Source: Streptomyces cyaneofuscatus
GTDB lineage: Bacteria > Actinomycetota > Actinomycetes > Streptomycetales > Streptomycetaceae
NCBI RefSeq assembly: GCF_000718135.1
Contig: NZ_JOEM01000007.1
Location: forward strand, 124,001-188,000
Direction: 5' to 3'
DNA: 64,000 nt
Translations under genes and position numbers: made by a program
Shown here: positions 1 through 9,336 of the stretch, in pieces
Layout: each line of letters begins with the position of its first letter
Numbering within the stretch: the first letter of the stretch is position 1
The notes under the pieces: model-generated
Told to the model about the DNA's origin: nothing
What the model saw: the letters and a program-made list of their open reading frames with translations, nothing else
Databases searched by the model: none

Positions 1-78
1 TCGCCCCGCCCCGCGCCGACGGGCCCGTACGGGAGCCACGAGCCCGCTCCCCCGCCTCCCGCAGGCCACTTCCCGTAG
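1..78 (+). CDS. possible C-terminal tail of an upstream gene (partial)
   Basis: Reading frame 1 is open from the left edge to a TAG at 76-78 and would encode a Pro/Ala/Gly-rich tail of 25 residues. The only support is position: a hairpin followed by a T-rich stretch lies about 25 bases downstream, as expected after a gene ending here. The fragment is too short to identify and could be non-coding. Confidence 0.2.
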   Translation, partial: SPRPAPTGPYGSHEPAPPPPAGHFP

Positions 79-101
79 GCCGAACGGGCGGGCCGTCGCC
101 T

Positions 102-126
102 CCCGGGGCGCCTCCCCGGGTGTTTC
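102..126 (+). terminator. hairpin with T-rich tail
   Basis: CCCGGGG (102-108) and CCCCGGG (114-120) form a perfect 7-bp stem with a 5-base loop, followed by TGTTTCT. It would insulate the crtE promoter from transcription entering from the left. No function has been tested. Confidence 0.45.
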
Positions 127-215
127 TCCGCCGGGAGCGTGCCGCTGTCGTGATCATCTCTGACCACCGCCTCCTTCCCCTCGCGGCCGACGCGCCCGAT
201 CAGTCCTGCCTCACC

Positions 216-245
216 GCATCCGAACGGGGTACGTGTGCGGAAGGA
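216..245 (+). promoter_or_regulatory. bipartite crtE promoter element, shared with crtY
   Basis: GCATCCG (216-222), 12 bases, then GTGCGGAAGGA (235-245), ending 42 bases before the crtE start. The same two blocks with the same 12-base spacing lie upstream of crtY on the other strand (8744 down to 8715). The spacing fits a -35/-10 pair or a two-part operator. In S. coelicolor the ECF factor LitS drives crt transcription, so a LitS-like promoter is one reading, but no lit gene is in this window. Confidence 0.6.
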
Positions 246-287
246 GTGGCGAACGGTTCGCCGCCCACCTGACCGGAAGGACGTGAG

Positions 288-1556
288 ATGGCCCGCATCC
301 CGGCCGTGGAGCACTCCTTCGCCGCCTGCCCGCTCCCGCCTTCCCCCGACCCGTCGGCCACGGCGTCCACCGCGGCCGGGGCCGTCGACGCGGACGTGGT
401 CGGCGCCGTCCTGCGTACCGCGCGGGCGGTGCTCGCGGAACGGGTCGCTCAGGCGTCCGAGATCGACGCCTCGTTCGCCGGGGAGCTGGCCGGGCGGGTC
501 GCCGACTTCACGCTGGACGGGGGCAAGCGGATGCGCCCCCGCCTCCTGTGGTGGGGGATGCGGGCCTGCGGTGCGGTGGACGTCGGGTCCACGGCGGCCG
601 CGCTGCGGCTGGGGGTCGCGCTGGAGCTCATCCAGACCTGCGCGCTGATCCACGACGACGTGATGGACCGGTCGCGGCTGCGCCGGGGGAAGCCCGCCGT
701 GCACATCGGCCTCGCCGCCCGGGCGGGCCTGTCCCCGGACTCGGAGCGGGGCTCCGCGTTCGGCACCTCGGCCGCCGTGCTGGCCGGGGACCTCGCGCTG
801 GCCTGGGCCGACGACACCGTGGCGGAGACGGCGCTGCCCGCTCCCGTACGACGGCGGATCGGGGCCATCTGGCGCTCCCTGCGGACCGAGATGGTCGCGG
901 GTCAGTACCTTGACCTGCACGGCCAGGCCACCGGGGGCTCCTCGGCGGCGCGGGCGATACGGACCGCCTGCCTCAAGAGCGCCCTGTACTCCGTCGAGCG
1001 GCCCCTGGCGATCGGGGCCGCCCTGGCCGACGCCGATGAGCACACCACGGCCGCACTGCGTTCGGCCGGCCGGTGCGCCGGGATCGCCTTCCAGCTCCGG
1101 GACGATCTGCTCGGGGTCTTCGGGGACCCGGCGCGGACCGGGAAACCGTCCGGCGACGACATCCGCGAGGGCAAGCCGACCTACCTCCTCGCCGTCGCCC
1201 GGGAACGTGCCGAGGCCGCGGGTGACGAAGGGGCGCTGGCCGTCCTCGGCCACGCCGTGGGCAACGCCGATGTCACCGAGGGGGATCTCGCCGATGTACG
1301 CGGGGTCTTCGAGGCGACCGGCGCGCGCGCCCATGTGGAGCGGAAGGCGGAGCGCCTCCGCGACCACGCCGTACGCCGGCTGGGCGAGGCCGTCGACGTG
1401 GACGCGCACGGCGGCCGACAGCTGCTCGGCCTGCTGCGCACGGTCTCCGGGGACCCGTCCGGGTTCGGCCCGGCCACCCCCGACGACCCGGGCGGGCACC
1501 ACAGCCCGGCAGCAGCAGGGGTTCTGTCCGCGGCCGAAGGAGGACATGTCCGGTGA
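288..1556 (+). CDS. crtE: geranylgeranyl diphosphate synthase
   Basis: Makes C20 geranylgeranyl diphosphate from IPP and a shorter allylic diphosphate, the first committed supply step of the carotenoid pathway. The 422-residue protein is an all-helical trans-prenyltransferase. The first aspartate-rich motif is DDVMD, in the context LIHDDVMDRS near residue 125. The second region, QLRDDLLGVFGD near residue 270, is followed by the TGKP-type lysine segment. The ATG at 288 has a GGAAGGA ribosome site 6 bases upstream. The C-terminal 40 residues are Pro/Gly-rich and probably disordered. The stop overlaps the crtI start by 4 bases (GTGA), so translation is likely coupled. This is the first gene of crtEIBV; other polyprenyl synthases share the motifs, but the neighbours settle the role. 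Confidence 0.95.
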   Translation: MARIPAVEHSFAACPLPPSPDPSATASTAAGAVDADVVGAVLRTARAVLAERVAQASEIDASFAGELAGRVADFTLDGGKRMRPRLLWWGMRACGAVDVGSTAAALRLGVALELIQTCALIHDDVMDRSRLRRGKPAVHIGLAARAGLSPDSERGSAFGTSAAVLAGDLALAWADDTVAETALPAPVRRRIGAIWRSLRTEMVAGQYLDLHGQATGGSSAARAIRTACLKSALYSVERPLAIGAALADADEHTTAALRSAGRCAGIAFQLRDDLLGVFGDPARTGKPSGDDIREGKPTYLLAVARERAEAAGDEGALAVLGHAVGNADVTEGDLADVRGVFEATGARAHVERKAERLRDHAVRRLGEAVDVDAHGGRQLLGLLRTVSGDPSGFGPATPDDPGGHHSPAAAGVLSAAEGGHVR

Positions 1557-3058
1557 TCACGGTCAAGGGGCGCGTCGACCATGTGGTGGTGGTCGGTGCC
1601 GGTCTGGCGGGGCTCTCCGCAACGTTGCACCTCCTCGGCGCGGGCCGCCGGGTCACGGTGGTCGAGCGGGAGTCCGGGCCCGGTGGCCGGGCGGGGCTGC
1701 TGGAGTCGGGCGGTTTCCGCATCGACACCGGTCCGACCGTGCTGACCATGCCGGACCTGGTGGAGGAGGCCTTCGCCGCGGTCGGGGACAAGCTGGCCGA
1801 CCGGCTGGAGCTGATCCCGCTGGACCCCGCCTACCGGGCCAGGTTCGCCGACGGGTCCCAGCTCGACGTGCACACCGACGGGGCCGCGATGGAGGCCGCG
1901 GTCGAGCAGTTCGCGGGGGCCCGGCAGGCGGTCGGCTACCGGCGGCTGAGGGTGTGGCTGGAGCGCCTCTACCGGGTGCAGATGCGCCGTTTCATCGACG
2001 CCAACTTCGACTCGCCGCTCCAGCTCGCCCACCCCGATCTCGCGCGGCTGGCCGCCCTCGGCGGTTTCGGCCGGCTCGACGCGCGGATCGGGCACTTCGT
2101 CTCGGACGAACGGCTGCGCAGGGTCTTCTCGTTCCAGGCGCTGTACGCCGGTGTCCCGCCGGCCCGGGCGCTCGCCGCGTACGCCGTCATCGCCTACATG
2201 GACACGATCGCCGGGGTGTACTTCCCCAAGGGCGGGATGCACGCGCTGCCCCGGGCGATGGCGGACTCGGCCGCCGAGGCGGGGGCCGCGTTCCGGTACG
2301 GGCAGACCGTGACCCGGCTGGAGCGTTCGGGGGAACGGGTCACCGCGGTCGTCACCGACCGGGAGCGCATCCCCTGCGACGCGGTGGTCCTCACCCCCGA
2401 CCTTCCCGTCACCTACCGGCTGCTCGGCCGCAGCCCCCACCGGCCGCTGCGCCTGCGCCATTCGCCGTCCGCGGTGATCCTGCACGCGGGCACCGACCGC
2501 ACCTGGCCGGAGCTGGCGCACCACACCATCTCGTTCGGCGCGGCCTGGAAGAGCACCTTCCGTGAACTCACCCGCACCGGGCAGCTGATGTCGGACCCCT
2601 CCCTCCTCATCACCCGGCCCACCGCCACCGACCCCTCCCTCGCCCCGCCCGGCAAGCACCTCCACTACGTGCTGGCGCCCTGCCCGAACACCGAGGTCGG
2701 GCCGGGCGTACGGGAGTGGCGGGAGCTGGGCCCCCGCTACCGGGACGAGCTCCTGGCCGAGCTGGAGCGCCGCGAGATGCCCGGGCTCGGCGCGGCGATC
2801 GAGGAGGAGGGGCTGGTCACGCCGGTCGACTGGACCGCCCAGGGGCATGCGGCGGGCACCCCGTTCTCCGTGGCCCACACGTTTCCGCAGACCGGCCCGT
2901 TCCGCCCGCGCAACCTGGTGCGGGGCACGGTCAACGCCGTCCTCGCGGGGTGCGGCACCACGCCCGGCGTCGGCGTGCCGACCGTCCTGATCTCCGGAAA
3001 GCTGGCCGCTCAGAGGATCACCGGCCCCCGTACCGACTGGAGAGGCACTGCTGCATGA
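1553..3058 (+). CDS. crtI: phytoene desaturase (lycopene-forming)
   Basis: FAD-dependent desaturase that introduces four double bases into phytoene to give lycopene. The product has 501 residues, the usual length for bacterial CrtI. The N-terminus carries the dinucleotide-binding fold [17 protein letters not shown] followed by an acidic residue in [15 protein letters not shown]-terminal FAD-interaction segment lies in the [19 protein letters not shown] region. The start is a GTG inside the crtE stop (GTGA overlap), with AAGGAGGA 9 bases upstream. The stop overlaps the crtB ATG by 4 bases. Membrane-associated action is expected from the hydrophobic substrate. The identity is secure because crtE and crtB flank it. 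Confidence 0.95.
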   Translation: MITVKGRVDHVVVVGAGLAGLSATLHLLGAGRRVTVVERESGPGGRAGLLESGGFRIDTGPTVLTMPDLVEEAFAAVGDKLADRLELIPLDPAYRARFADGSQLDVHTDGAAMEAAVEQFAGARQAVGYRRLRVWLERLYRVQMRRFIDANFDSPLQLAHPDLARLAALGGFGRLDARIGHFVSDERLRRVFSFQALYAGVPPARALAAYAVIAYMDTIAGVYFPKGGMHALPRAMADSAAEAGAAFRYGQTVTRLERSGERVTAVVTDRERIPCDAVVLTPDLPVTYRLLGRSPHRPLRLRHSPSAVILHAGTDRTWPELAHHTISFGAAWKSTFRELTRTGQLMSDPSLLITRPTATDPSLAPPGKHLHYVLAPCPNTEVGPGVREWRELGPRYRDELLAELERREMPGLGAAIEEEGLVTPVDWTAQGHAAGTPFSVAHTFPQTGPFRPRNLVRGTVNAVLAGCGTTPGVGVPTVLISGKLAAQRITGPRTDWRGTAA

Positions 3059-4089
3059 CCGTCCGTGAACTCGACGCCGCCGGCATCCACGATCCCGCCC
3101 TCCGGGCGGCGTACGCCCACTGCCGCGGGCTCAACGCCCGCCACGGCAAGACGTACTTCCTCGCGACGCGGCTGCTGCCCGTCGACCGGCGCCCGGCCGT
3201 CCACGCCCTGTACGGCTTCGCCCGCTGGGCCGACGACATCGTGGACGATCTCGACTCCTCGGCCACCCCCGTCGAGCGTGGCCGCGCCCTGCTCGCCCTG
3301 GAGGCGCAGCTGGAGGCAGGGCTGGAGGCAGGGCTGCGGCGGGAGGGGGCCACCGAGCCGGTGATCCGCGCGCTCGCCGACACCGCTCGGCGGTACGGCA
3401 TCGACCGCGTCCACTTCACCGACTTCCTGGCCTCCATGCGCAGCGATCTGACGGTCGGCGGGTACGCCTCGTACGAGGAGCTCGGCCGGTACATGCACGG
3501 CTCCGCCGCCGTGATCGGCCTCCAGATGCTTCCGGTGCTCGGGACGGTGACGCCGCGCGAGGAGGCCGCTCCGCACGCGGCCGCGCTCGGGGTCGCCTTC
3601 CAGCTGACGAACTTCCTGCGGGACGTGGGCGAGGACCTGGACCGGGGCCGGCTCTATCTGCCGGCCGAACTGCTGACCGCGCACGGGGTGGACCGGGAGC
3701 GCTTCGAGTGGAGCCGGAGGACGGGGGCGCGGGACGCGCGGATCACCGACGTCCTGCGGGCCGCCGCCGCCCACAACCGGGCCGTGTACCGGGACGCCCT
3801 GCCCGGGATCGCGATGCTCACCCCGGTGTCGCGGCCCTGCATCCGTACGGCGTTCGTGCTGTACAGCGGCATCCTGGACTCGATCGAGGCCGACGGGTAC
3901 GCGGTGCTGCACCGCCGGTCGGTCGTCCCGCGCCGCCGGCGGGCGGTGGTGGCGCTGGACGGGCTGGTACGGGCGGTCGCCGCACGCGCGGTGAGCCGCC
4001 GGGGCGAGGAGGCCCCGGTCGCGGAACCCTCCTGCGCCTCCCCGTCACCCCGGCCGCACGTGGCCCCCGTACGCGAGGAGGCGCTGTGA
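3055..4089 (+). CDS. crtB: phytoene synthase
   Basis: Condenses two geranylgeranyl diphosphates head-to-head to 15-cis-phytoene. The 344-residue product is a squalene/phytoene synthase: the first aspartate motif is ADDIVDD near residue 60, and the second is [18 protein letters not shown] near residue 185, which is highly characteristic. A further family segment, [11 protein letters not shown], follows near residue 245. The ATG overlaps the crtI stop (ATGA), so this start is preferred over longer in-frame readings that extend into crtI. The last 40 residues are basic and then Pro-rich. The stop overlaps the GTG of the next gene by 4 bases. Confidence 0.95.
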   Translation: MTVRELDAAGIHDPALRAAYAHCRGLNARHGKTYFLATRLLPVDRRPAVHALYGFARWADDIVDDLDSSATPVERGRALLALEAQLEAGLEAGLRREGATEPVIRALADTARRYGIDRVHFTDFLASMRSDLTVGGYASYEELGRYMHGSAAVIGLQMLPVLGTVTPREEAAPHAAALGVAFQLTNFLRDVGEDLDRGRLYLPAELLTAHGVDRERFEWSRRTGARDARITDVLRAAAAHNRAVYRDALPGIAMLTPVSRPCIRTAFVLYSGILDSIEADGYAVLHRRSVVPRRRRAVVALDGLVRAVAARAVSRRGEEAPVAEPSCASPSPRPHVAPVREEAL

Positions 4090-5108
4090 GCCCCTCGGCA
4101 GGACGCCCGAGCCGTATTCCGTTGCGCCTGCGGCGCGCGCCCGTCCCGTGGGACCGGCAGGCACCGACCTGGCGGGAGGCGAAACCGGGGCTCATCGCGG
4201 ACGCCCTGAAGAGGGCGCAGAGCCGGCCGTCCGGGAACTGGTACGTCATCGGCGCCTCCCGTGACCTTCCTCCGGGCCGGACTCTCGGCATCACGGTCGG
4301 CTCCACCGAGGTCGTCGCGTGGCGGGACGGTGAGGGGAAGCTCCGCACCGGACCGGGAGCGTGCCCGCATCTCGGGGCGCCGCTGCGCGACAGCCCCGTC
4401 CGCTGCGGCACGCTGGTCTGCCACTGGCACGGACTGGCCCTGGACGGCGGGCCGTTCGCCGGGTGGGAGCCCTACCCGGCCTTCGACGACGGGGTCCTGC
4501 TCTGGGTGCGGCTGGACCGGGTGGGCGGCGAGACGCCTTCGGAGCGGCCGTACGTTCCGGTCCGGCCGAGGGCCCGGGACGCGGTGGAGGCGGTCTACAC
4601 GGGCGTGGGCCGCTGCGAGCCGGAGGACGTGGTGGCCAACCGGCTCGACCCGTGGCACGGGGCGTGGTTCCACCCGTACTCCTTCGTGGATCTGACGGTG
4701 ACCGGAACGCCCGCCGACGGCCCGGCAGGCTCCCCGGATGGCGACGAAGGGTTCATGGTCGACGTGTCCTTCAAGGTGGCCGGGCGGCTGGTGGTCCCGG
4801 TCCGGGCCCGGTTCACGGCGCCCGAACCCCGTACGGTCGTCATGCACATCGTCGAGGGCGAGGGCGCGGGGTCCGTGGTGGAGACGCATGCCACTCCCCT
4901 GGCCCCGGACGAGCGGGGGCGGCCCCGCACCGCCGTGACGGAGGCGCTGGTCGCGGCGTCGGACCGCCGCGGTTTCGCGGTGGCCCGGGCGGCCGCGCCA
5001 CTGCTGCGCCCGCTGATGCGGGCCTCGGCCGGCCGGTTGTGGCGGGACGACCTGGCGTACGCGGAGAGGCGTTGGGAGCTCCGCGACAGCGGGCGGTTCC
5101 CGGGCTGA
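4086..5108 (+). CDS. crtV: Rieske 2Fe-2S protein of the carotenoid operon (DUF5914 type)
   Basis: A Rieske iron-sulfur protein of 340 residues starting at a GTG that overlaps the crtB stop. The cluster-binding signature is complete: CPH (C-x-H) near residue 93, then CHWH (C-x2-H) about 20 residues later, within the first 130 residues. The rest (about 140-340) contains an [10 protein letters not shown] segment and a beta-rich domain typical of DUF5914. By position it matches the gene called crtV in Streptomyces crtEIBV operons. The core isorenieratene pathway does not formally need it, so its role (oxygenase, electron donor, or tailoring of end groups) is unknown. It sits in the same transcript as crtE-I-B and ends 38 bases before the convergent crtU. 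Confidence 0.85.
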   Translation: MSPSAGRPSRIPLRLRRAPVPWDRQAPTWREAKPGLIADALKRAQSRPSGNWYVIGASRDLPPGRTLGITVGSTEVVAWRDGEGKLRTGPGACPHLGAPLRDSPVRCGTLVCHWHGLALDGGPFAGWEPYPAFDDGVLLWVRLDRVGGETPSERPYVPVRPRARDAVEAVYTGVGRCEPEDVVANRLDPWHGAWFHPYSFVDLTVTGTPADGPAGSPDGDEGFMVDVSFKVAGRLVVPVRARFTAPEPRTVVMHIVEGEGAGSVVETHATPLAPDERGRPRTAVTEALVAASDRRGFAVARAAAPLLRPLMRASAGRLWRDDLAYAERRWELRDSGRFPG

Positions 5109-5146
5109 GTGCCCCCGACCCAACACCCCGTCCCGCAACGCCCCCC

Positions 5147-6712
5147 TCAGTCGGCCCCCAGCGCCGCGAGTCGGCGGAGGGTCGCCGACCGTCCCGCGCG
5201 CGGAACCGTCCAGAGCGTCTGCCCGCGTACGCCCCACCGCTCCAACAGGGCGTTCGCGGCGAGGAATCCGCTGGTGGCCGCGCGTTCCATCAGCGCCACC
5301 GGCAGTCCGGTGCGGACCATGTCACCGGCCACCATCACGGCGGGGTCGGGGCTGCGCACGCCGGGCCGGTCCCGGTAGCCGCCCACGGGGAACATCGGGC
5401 AGTCCGCCCGCCATTCGTGCCGTTCGTCGACGATGCGGGCGCTCTGCGTCTCCGGGTAGATCCGGTGCAGTTGCCGCAGCGCCTCGGCCTGTACGGCTCC
5501 CCGGTCGGCGTCCGGTGCGACGGCGTACGCGTGCAGTTCGACGACCGAGCCCCTGGTGCGCCGGGCCCAGCGGGCGGCCTCGCCCTCCCAGCGGTCCAGG
5601 ACGCTGACGTTGTCCAGGGGCCCGTAGCCGCTGGTGCCGAGGAAGCCCGGCCGGTCGTACGCCACCGGCCGGTCGAGCCAGAGCCGGGAGACCAGGAACG
5701 GCGGGGCGGTGCGCAGCTGTTCGATCCCGGCCCGCCACCTGGCGTCGCCCAGCTCCGGGGAGGCGCCGACGACGCGGCGCAGGCCGCCGCTGTCCAGGGC
5801 CAGGACGAGGGCGTCGTACCGCGTGGTGCGGTCGTCCGTGGTGACGTCGAGGCCGCCGTCGGGGAGCGGCCGCACCTGCCGGACCGGGGTCCGGGTCCGT
5901 ACGTCGACGCCGTGGCCTGCCAGATAGCGCTGGAGGGGGTCCCACAGGGCGGTGGGGAACGGCTCGTCGGGGACGTCGAAGAGCAGTCCCTCGCTGGAGC
6001 CGAGGAAGTAGATGTGGAACATCAGCACCAGTTCCGCCGCCGAGAGTTCGCGCGGGTCGGCGAAGAAGCTGCGGGAGAACACCTCGAACGCCAGGTGGTG
6101 GGCGGCTTCCGGGAAGCGGATGCGGGTGAGGAAATCGTGCGCGCTGATGGAGTCGAGCCGGTCGTAGACCTCGGGGACGCGGACGTCCAGCAGCGGCAGG
6201 GCGGCGCGCGGGTTCATCCGGGCCAGGTCGCGCAGGCCGAAGGTGGGGCTGAGGGCGACGAAGCCCAGGGCGCTGAGGGGAGGGGTGCGCGGCACCCGGG
6301 CGAAGCTGTCGTGGAGGCCGGAGCTGTGCCGCAGGGGGTAGTCGGGCAGCCGGGTCAACGAGTCGAGGCCCGGGTCGACCCGGCGCAGCAGGCCGCGCAG
6401 GTTGTAGTACTGGCGGAAGAAGGCGTGGAAGCCCCGGCTCATGGTGACGTCCGTGCCGTCGGCGAGCTCGGTGGGCCAGCCGGACAGCCGTCCGCCCAGG
6501 CCCGGTTCGCGCTCGTGGAGAGTGACGCGTACGCCCCGTTCCGCCAGCAGAGTGGCCGCTGCGAGGCCTGCGATGCCGCCGCCGACGACCGCCGCGGTGG
6601 GGGCGCCCTGTCCGGTGAAGCGGGCGCGGCCGCCGGGGGCCGGTACCACGGCGGCCTGCCGGTCGCGGCCGCGCCGGTGGCCTGTGCCGCTGCCGCTGTC
6701 GCACGGGAACAT
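5147..6712 (-). CDS. crtU: beta-carotene desaturase/methyltransferase (isorenieratene synthase)
   Basis: Converts the beta-ionone rings of beta-carotene to aromatic phi-rings, giving isorenieratene. The 521-residue protein is a flavin amine-oxidase/desaturase-like enzyme. After an N-terminal extension of about 40 basic and Gly-rich residues comes the FAD-binding motif AAVVGGGIAGLAAATLL with EREPGLGGRL. A C-terminal FAD segment, DPAVMVAGDMVRTGLPVALMERAATSG, is near residue 470. The ATG at 6712 shares one base with the crtT stop (TGATG). It is the last gene of crtYTU and converges on crtV. No clear terminator hairpin is visible in the 38-base gap. Confidence 0.92.
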   Translation of the reverse strand: MFPCDSGSGTGHRRGRDRQAAVVPAPGGRARFTGQGAPTAAVVGGGIAGLAAATLLAERGVRVTLHEREPGLGGRLSGWPTELADGTDVTMSRGFHAFFRQYYNLRGLLRRVDPGLDSLTRLPDYPLRHSSGLHDSFARVPRTPPLSALGFVALSPTFGLRDLARMNPRAALPLLDVRVPEVYDRLDSISAHDFLTRIRFPEAAHHLAFEVFSRSFFADPRELSAAELVLMFHIYFLGSSEGLLFDVPDEPFPTALWDPLQRYLAGHGVDVRTRTPVRQVRPLPDGGLDVTTDDRTTRYDALVLALDSGGLRRVVGASPELGDARWRAGIEQLRTAPPFLVSRLWLDRPVAYDRPGFLGTSGYGPLDNVSVLDRWEGEAARWARRTRGSVVELHAYAVAPDADRGAVQAEALRQLHRIYPETQSARIVDERHEWRADCPMFPVGGYRDRPGVRSPDPAVMVAGDMVRTGLPVALMERAATSGFLAANALLERWGVRGQTLWTVPRAGRSATLRRLAALGAD

Positions 6713-7428
6713 CACGCCTCCTCCCCCGCGCGGCCGACGAAGGTGTGGGTGATGCCGGTCTGCCAGCCGGGCAGCGGGAGGACGCGTACGTCGGTGAACC
6801 CGGCCCGGCGCAGCCGCCGGGCGAACGCGGGTGCCGTGTCGAACTCGACGACGCTGCGCCGGAGATGGCGGTAGAGCTCGGCGTCCCCGGCGAGGCGCCC
6901 GGCGGGCTGGATGACCGTGGCGCAGACCGTGTTCCACACGGCACGGTGGACGGGCGATCCGCCGAGCGTGTACTCGTGCACGGCGAGGCGGCCGTCCGGG
7001 GCGAGCAGACCGCGTACCAGGTCGAGGGCCTTGTCGGGGTCGGCGAGGTTGCGGAAGAGGTAACCGGCGAACACCGCGTCGAAGGAGCCGGGCCGCAGCC
7101 TGGCTGCCAGCTCCTCGACCGGGGCGTGCACGAAGTCGACGCCCTCCGGCCAGCTCTTCGCCGCCGCCCGGTCCAGCATGCCGGCGGAGGCGTCGACGCC
7201 GGTGATCCGGGCGTACGGGGCGGCGGCGAGGAGCGCGGCCGTCGAGGCACCCGTACCGCACCCCAGGTCCAGCACGCGCAGCTGGCGTCCGCCGTCGGGC
7301 AGCCCCAGCCGGCGGGCGGAGCGGCGCAGATGGGCGTGGTAGCCGGGGCTGGCCGCGACGAGCCGGTCGTAGGCGGCGGAGCCGTGGTCGAAGGCCGCGG
7401 ACAGGTCGTCGTCACGCAACAGGGTCAT
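6712..7428 (-). CDS. crtT: SAM-dependent methyltransferase of the crt cluster
   Basis: Class I SAM-dependent methyltransferase of 238 residues. The SAM-binding motif I, VLDLGCGTGASTAALL, is near residue 50, followed by the acidic ITGVDAS end of strand 2 and the FDAVFAGYLFRNLADPDKAL segment typical of UbiE/Coq5-like enzymes. The start overlaps the crtY stop by 4 bases (ATGA) and the stop overlaps crtU, so the three genes are one translation unit. In Streptomyces crt clusters this gene is crtT. Its substrate is unproven: aromatic ring formation by CrtU needs only a methyl shift, so CrtT may be accessory or act on another isoprenoid. Confidence 0.88.
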   Translation of the reverse strand: MTLLRDDDLSAAFDHGSAAYDRLVAASPGYHAHLRRSARRLGLPDGGRQLRVLDLGCGTGASTAALLAAAPYARITGVDASAGMLDRAAAKSWPEGVDFVHAPVEELAARLRPGSFDAVFAGYLFRNLADPDKALDLVRGLLAPDGRLAVHEYTLGGSPVHRAVWNTVCATVIQPAGRLAGDAELYRHLRRSVVEFDTAPAFARRLRRAGFTDVRVLPLPGWQTGITHTFVGRAGEEA

Positions 7429-8645
7429 GGGGTGCTCTTCTCGTGGCCGGTCGGTGGAGGCAGGGGGTGGGGTGGTTCGCGTCTGGTCAGGAAGGGGAGT
7501 TCGGCGACGGTCCGCAGCATGGGGGCGACCGGGGTCCGCAGGCCGATCAGCAGGTCCTCGTGGAGGAGTGAGCCGCCGTCCAGGAAGCGGAGCAGCCGGG
7601 CGGCCGGGACACCGCGGAAGAGGCGGGTGAAGAAGTCGGAGCCGTCCACCCGGCCGCTGTCCAGCGCCCGCAGCATGACCGCGTCCATCGCGCGGGGCCG
7701 GGCCCCGTACGGCGCGGGCATCCGCAGCTCGCGGCCGGCGCGGAGCCGGTCGGCGACGGACCGGCTCTGCCGCTGCACGGCCGCGAAGGTGTACCCGGTG
7801 GAGGGGCGGGTCGCGCCTCCGGCGGTGCCGATGCGGTGCACGGAGCGCCCGGCGCGGCGCGGGAAGTGCCCGTCCGTCATGGGGATGACGCCGCGCTCCT
7901 GTGCGGTGACCCGGAACTCCCCCAGTTTCAGGACCTCCTGGGTGTAGTGGCGCAGGGCGCGCCGGTACGCCTCGGTGGACAGCGGGGCGGGCGAGAACTC
8001 GGTGTACTCGACCAGGGCGGTCTGCGGGTCGAGCGGCAGGACGTAGCCGAACGAGAGTCCCCGCGCGGGCTGCGGCGTCCGGAAGTCCATGAGGTCGGCG
8101 GTCGTCGGGTCGAAGGCGGGGCGCTCGGTGCGGACGAACCAGCCCATGAAGTGCTGGAGCAGGGTGGTGCGGGCCGGCGGCAGACGGCCGGGCGGGCGGG
8201 AGTCGAAGACCCGGCGGCCACGGACGAGAACCCGTCCGTCCTGGGCCAGGACTTCGCCTCCGCCGTCGGGTGCGTCGCGTACGGCGGTGACCGTGGCCTC
8301 GATCCGGCGGAAGGCCGGCGCGTCGGACAGCCGCCGGCCGACCAGGGCCTCGAAGGCGTCCGACCGCAGCATCTTGTAGCGGTAGGGGGACGGTTCGGTG
8401 ACCGTGGCCGCCCCGTCGGCCGCCCGCACCCGCAGCCGGGGCCAGGAGGCGGCGAGGGCCGGGTCGTAGGCGCCGCCGGGCGGTTCCCAGTAGCACCAGG
8501 TGCGCGGCGGCGGCCTCAGGGGCCCCGGCGGGGCGTCGACGAGGACGACCGACAGGGGCACGGCGCCGCCCGGCGCGCACAGGTGGTACGCCAGGCTCAG
8601 TCCGGCCGCTCCGGCGCCCACGATGACGACGTCGGGGTCAGGCAC
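7425..8645 (-). CDS. crtY: lycopene beta-cyclase
   Basis: Cyclises both ends of lycopene to beta-carotene. The 406-residue product begins at a GTG and has an N-terminal dinucleotide fold, DVVIVGAGAAGLSLAYHL, then the cyclase features RTWCYWEPP near residue 50 and, in the middle, HRIGTAGGATRPSTGYTF, a hallmark of the CrtY family. GAGAGGGGAG lies just upstream of the start. It is the promoter-proximal gene of crtYTU, and the region 8646-8767 upstream carries the element shared with the crtE promoter. Confidence 0.94.
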   Translation of the reverse strand: MPDPDVVIVGAGAAGLSLAYHLCAPGGAVPLSVVLVDAPPGPLRPPPRTWCYWEPPGGAYDPALAASWPRLRVRAADGAATVTEPSPYRYKMLRSDAFEALVGRRLSDAPAFRRIEATVTAVRDAPDGGGEVLAQDGRVLVRGRRVFDSRPPGRLPPARTTLLQHFMGWFVRTERPAFDPTTADLMDFRTPQPARGLSFGYVLPLDPQTALVEYTEFSPAPLSTEAYRRALRHYTQEVLKLGEFRVTAQERGVIPMTDGHFPRRAGRSVHRIGTAGGATRPSTGYTFAAVQRQSRSVADRLRAGRELRMPAPYGARPRAMDAVMLRALDSGRVDGSDFFTRLFRGVPAARLLRFLDGGSLLHEDLLIGLRTPVAPMLRTVAELPFLTRREPPHPLPPPTGHEKSTP

Positions 8646-8714
8646 GGCTCCCCTCTCGATTGGACGGTCCTCGGTCGGACGGTTGCGGATCCCCGCGGCC
8701 GGCCAGGTACGGAA

Positions 8715-8744
8715 TCCTTCCGCACCGGAGGGCCGGACGGATGC
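8715..8744 (-). promoter_or_regulatory. bipartite crtY promoter element, shared with crtE
   Basis: Read on the minus strand: GCATCCG (8744-8738), 12 bases, GTGCGGAAGGA (8725-8715), ending 69 bases before the crtY GTG. Sequence and spacing match the element 42 bases before crtE. A small dyad, CGGAA-TCC-TTCCG (8710-8722), overlaps its downstream half. Confidence 0.6.
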
Positions 8745-8767
8745 GTGCGACGCGCCGCGACACCCCC

Positions 8768-9202
8768 TCAGGTGGCGCTGTGGTCCGGGTGTCCCCGCGT
8801 GCGGCGGGCTTCCTTCATCTCGGCCTCGTACAGATGGTCACGGCCCTCGGCGAGTTCGCCCCGGATCTCCTGCTCGACCGTCCGGAACACGTCGTAGTAC
8901 GTGGCGTTGTACTCCTCGACGATCTGGAAGGTCCAGTGGCCGGGGATGACGTTGCGGCCGAGGATCTCCCGCTGGACCCGGTCGGCATGCTCCCCGTGCC
9001 CCGCCTCACGGAGCAGCCGTACGGCGTCGTCGAGGCTGAGGTCGGCGCCGCCGGTGAGCTGGTGGAACGTGTAGAGGGCGCCGCGGGCCCGTTCAGTGGT
9101 CTCCAGCGCCTTCGAGAGGGCGCCGAGCGCCTCGACGGTCGTGTCGGTGACTCCGTCGGGGCGCTGGTGCGACGGGTCGGGAGGCCGGGTCTGCGCGTTC
9201 AT
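8768..9202 (-). CDS. conserved hypothetical protein beside the crt cluster
   Basis: I do not recognise this 144-residue protein. It is soluble, acidic in its second half and predicted mostly helical. Distinct segments are GHWTFQIVEEYNATYYDVF and RTVEQEIRGELAEGRDHLYEAEMKEA; the middle GGADLSLDDAVRLLREAGHGEHADRV looks like paired helices. The ATG at 9202 has GGAG 5 bases upstream and is preferred over an upstream in-frame start at 9253 without a good ribosome site. It lies 122 bases upstream of crtY on the same strand and is divergent from the HTH gene at 9375, so it could be controlled with either. Confidence 0.75.
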   Translation of the reverse strand: MNAQTRPPDPSHQRPDGVTDTTVEALGALSKALETTERARGALYTFHQLTGGADLSLDDAVRLLREAGHGEHADRVQREILGRNVIPGHWTFQIVEEYNATYYDVFRTVEQEIRGELAEGRDHLYEAEMKEARRTRGHPDHSAT

Positions 9203-9336
9203 GGATCTCCTCGTCGACGTCGACGCGTCCGAGCGGCGGTTCACACCCTCCACCTTCCTCGTCAGCGGGTCGGCACACCTGCTGTGACCTCCACCCGGAG
9301 CAAGGGGTATTCATTTTCCTCTATCACTCCTTATCT

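Noticed and set aside
227..232. GGGTAC before crtE, as in SigB-type promoters
   Set aside because: The matching crtY element has no such box, so it is unlikely to be the shared promoter determinant.
2716..3054. In-frame extension of crtB into crtI
   Set aside because: It would overlap most of the crtI end and has no similarity to phytoene synthase; the ATGA overlap start fits the operon.
5162..6874. Long plus-strand open frame opposite crtU and extending past it
   Set aside because: Gln/Val/Gly-biased composition typical of antisense frames; crtU on the other strand is unambiguous.
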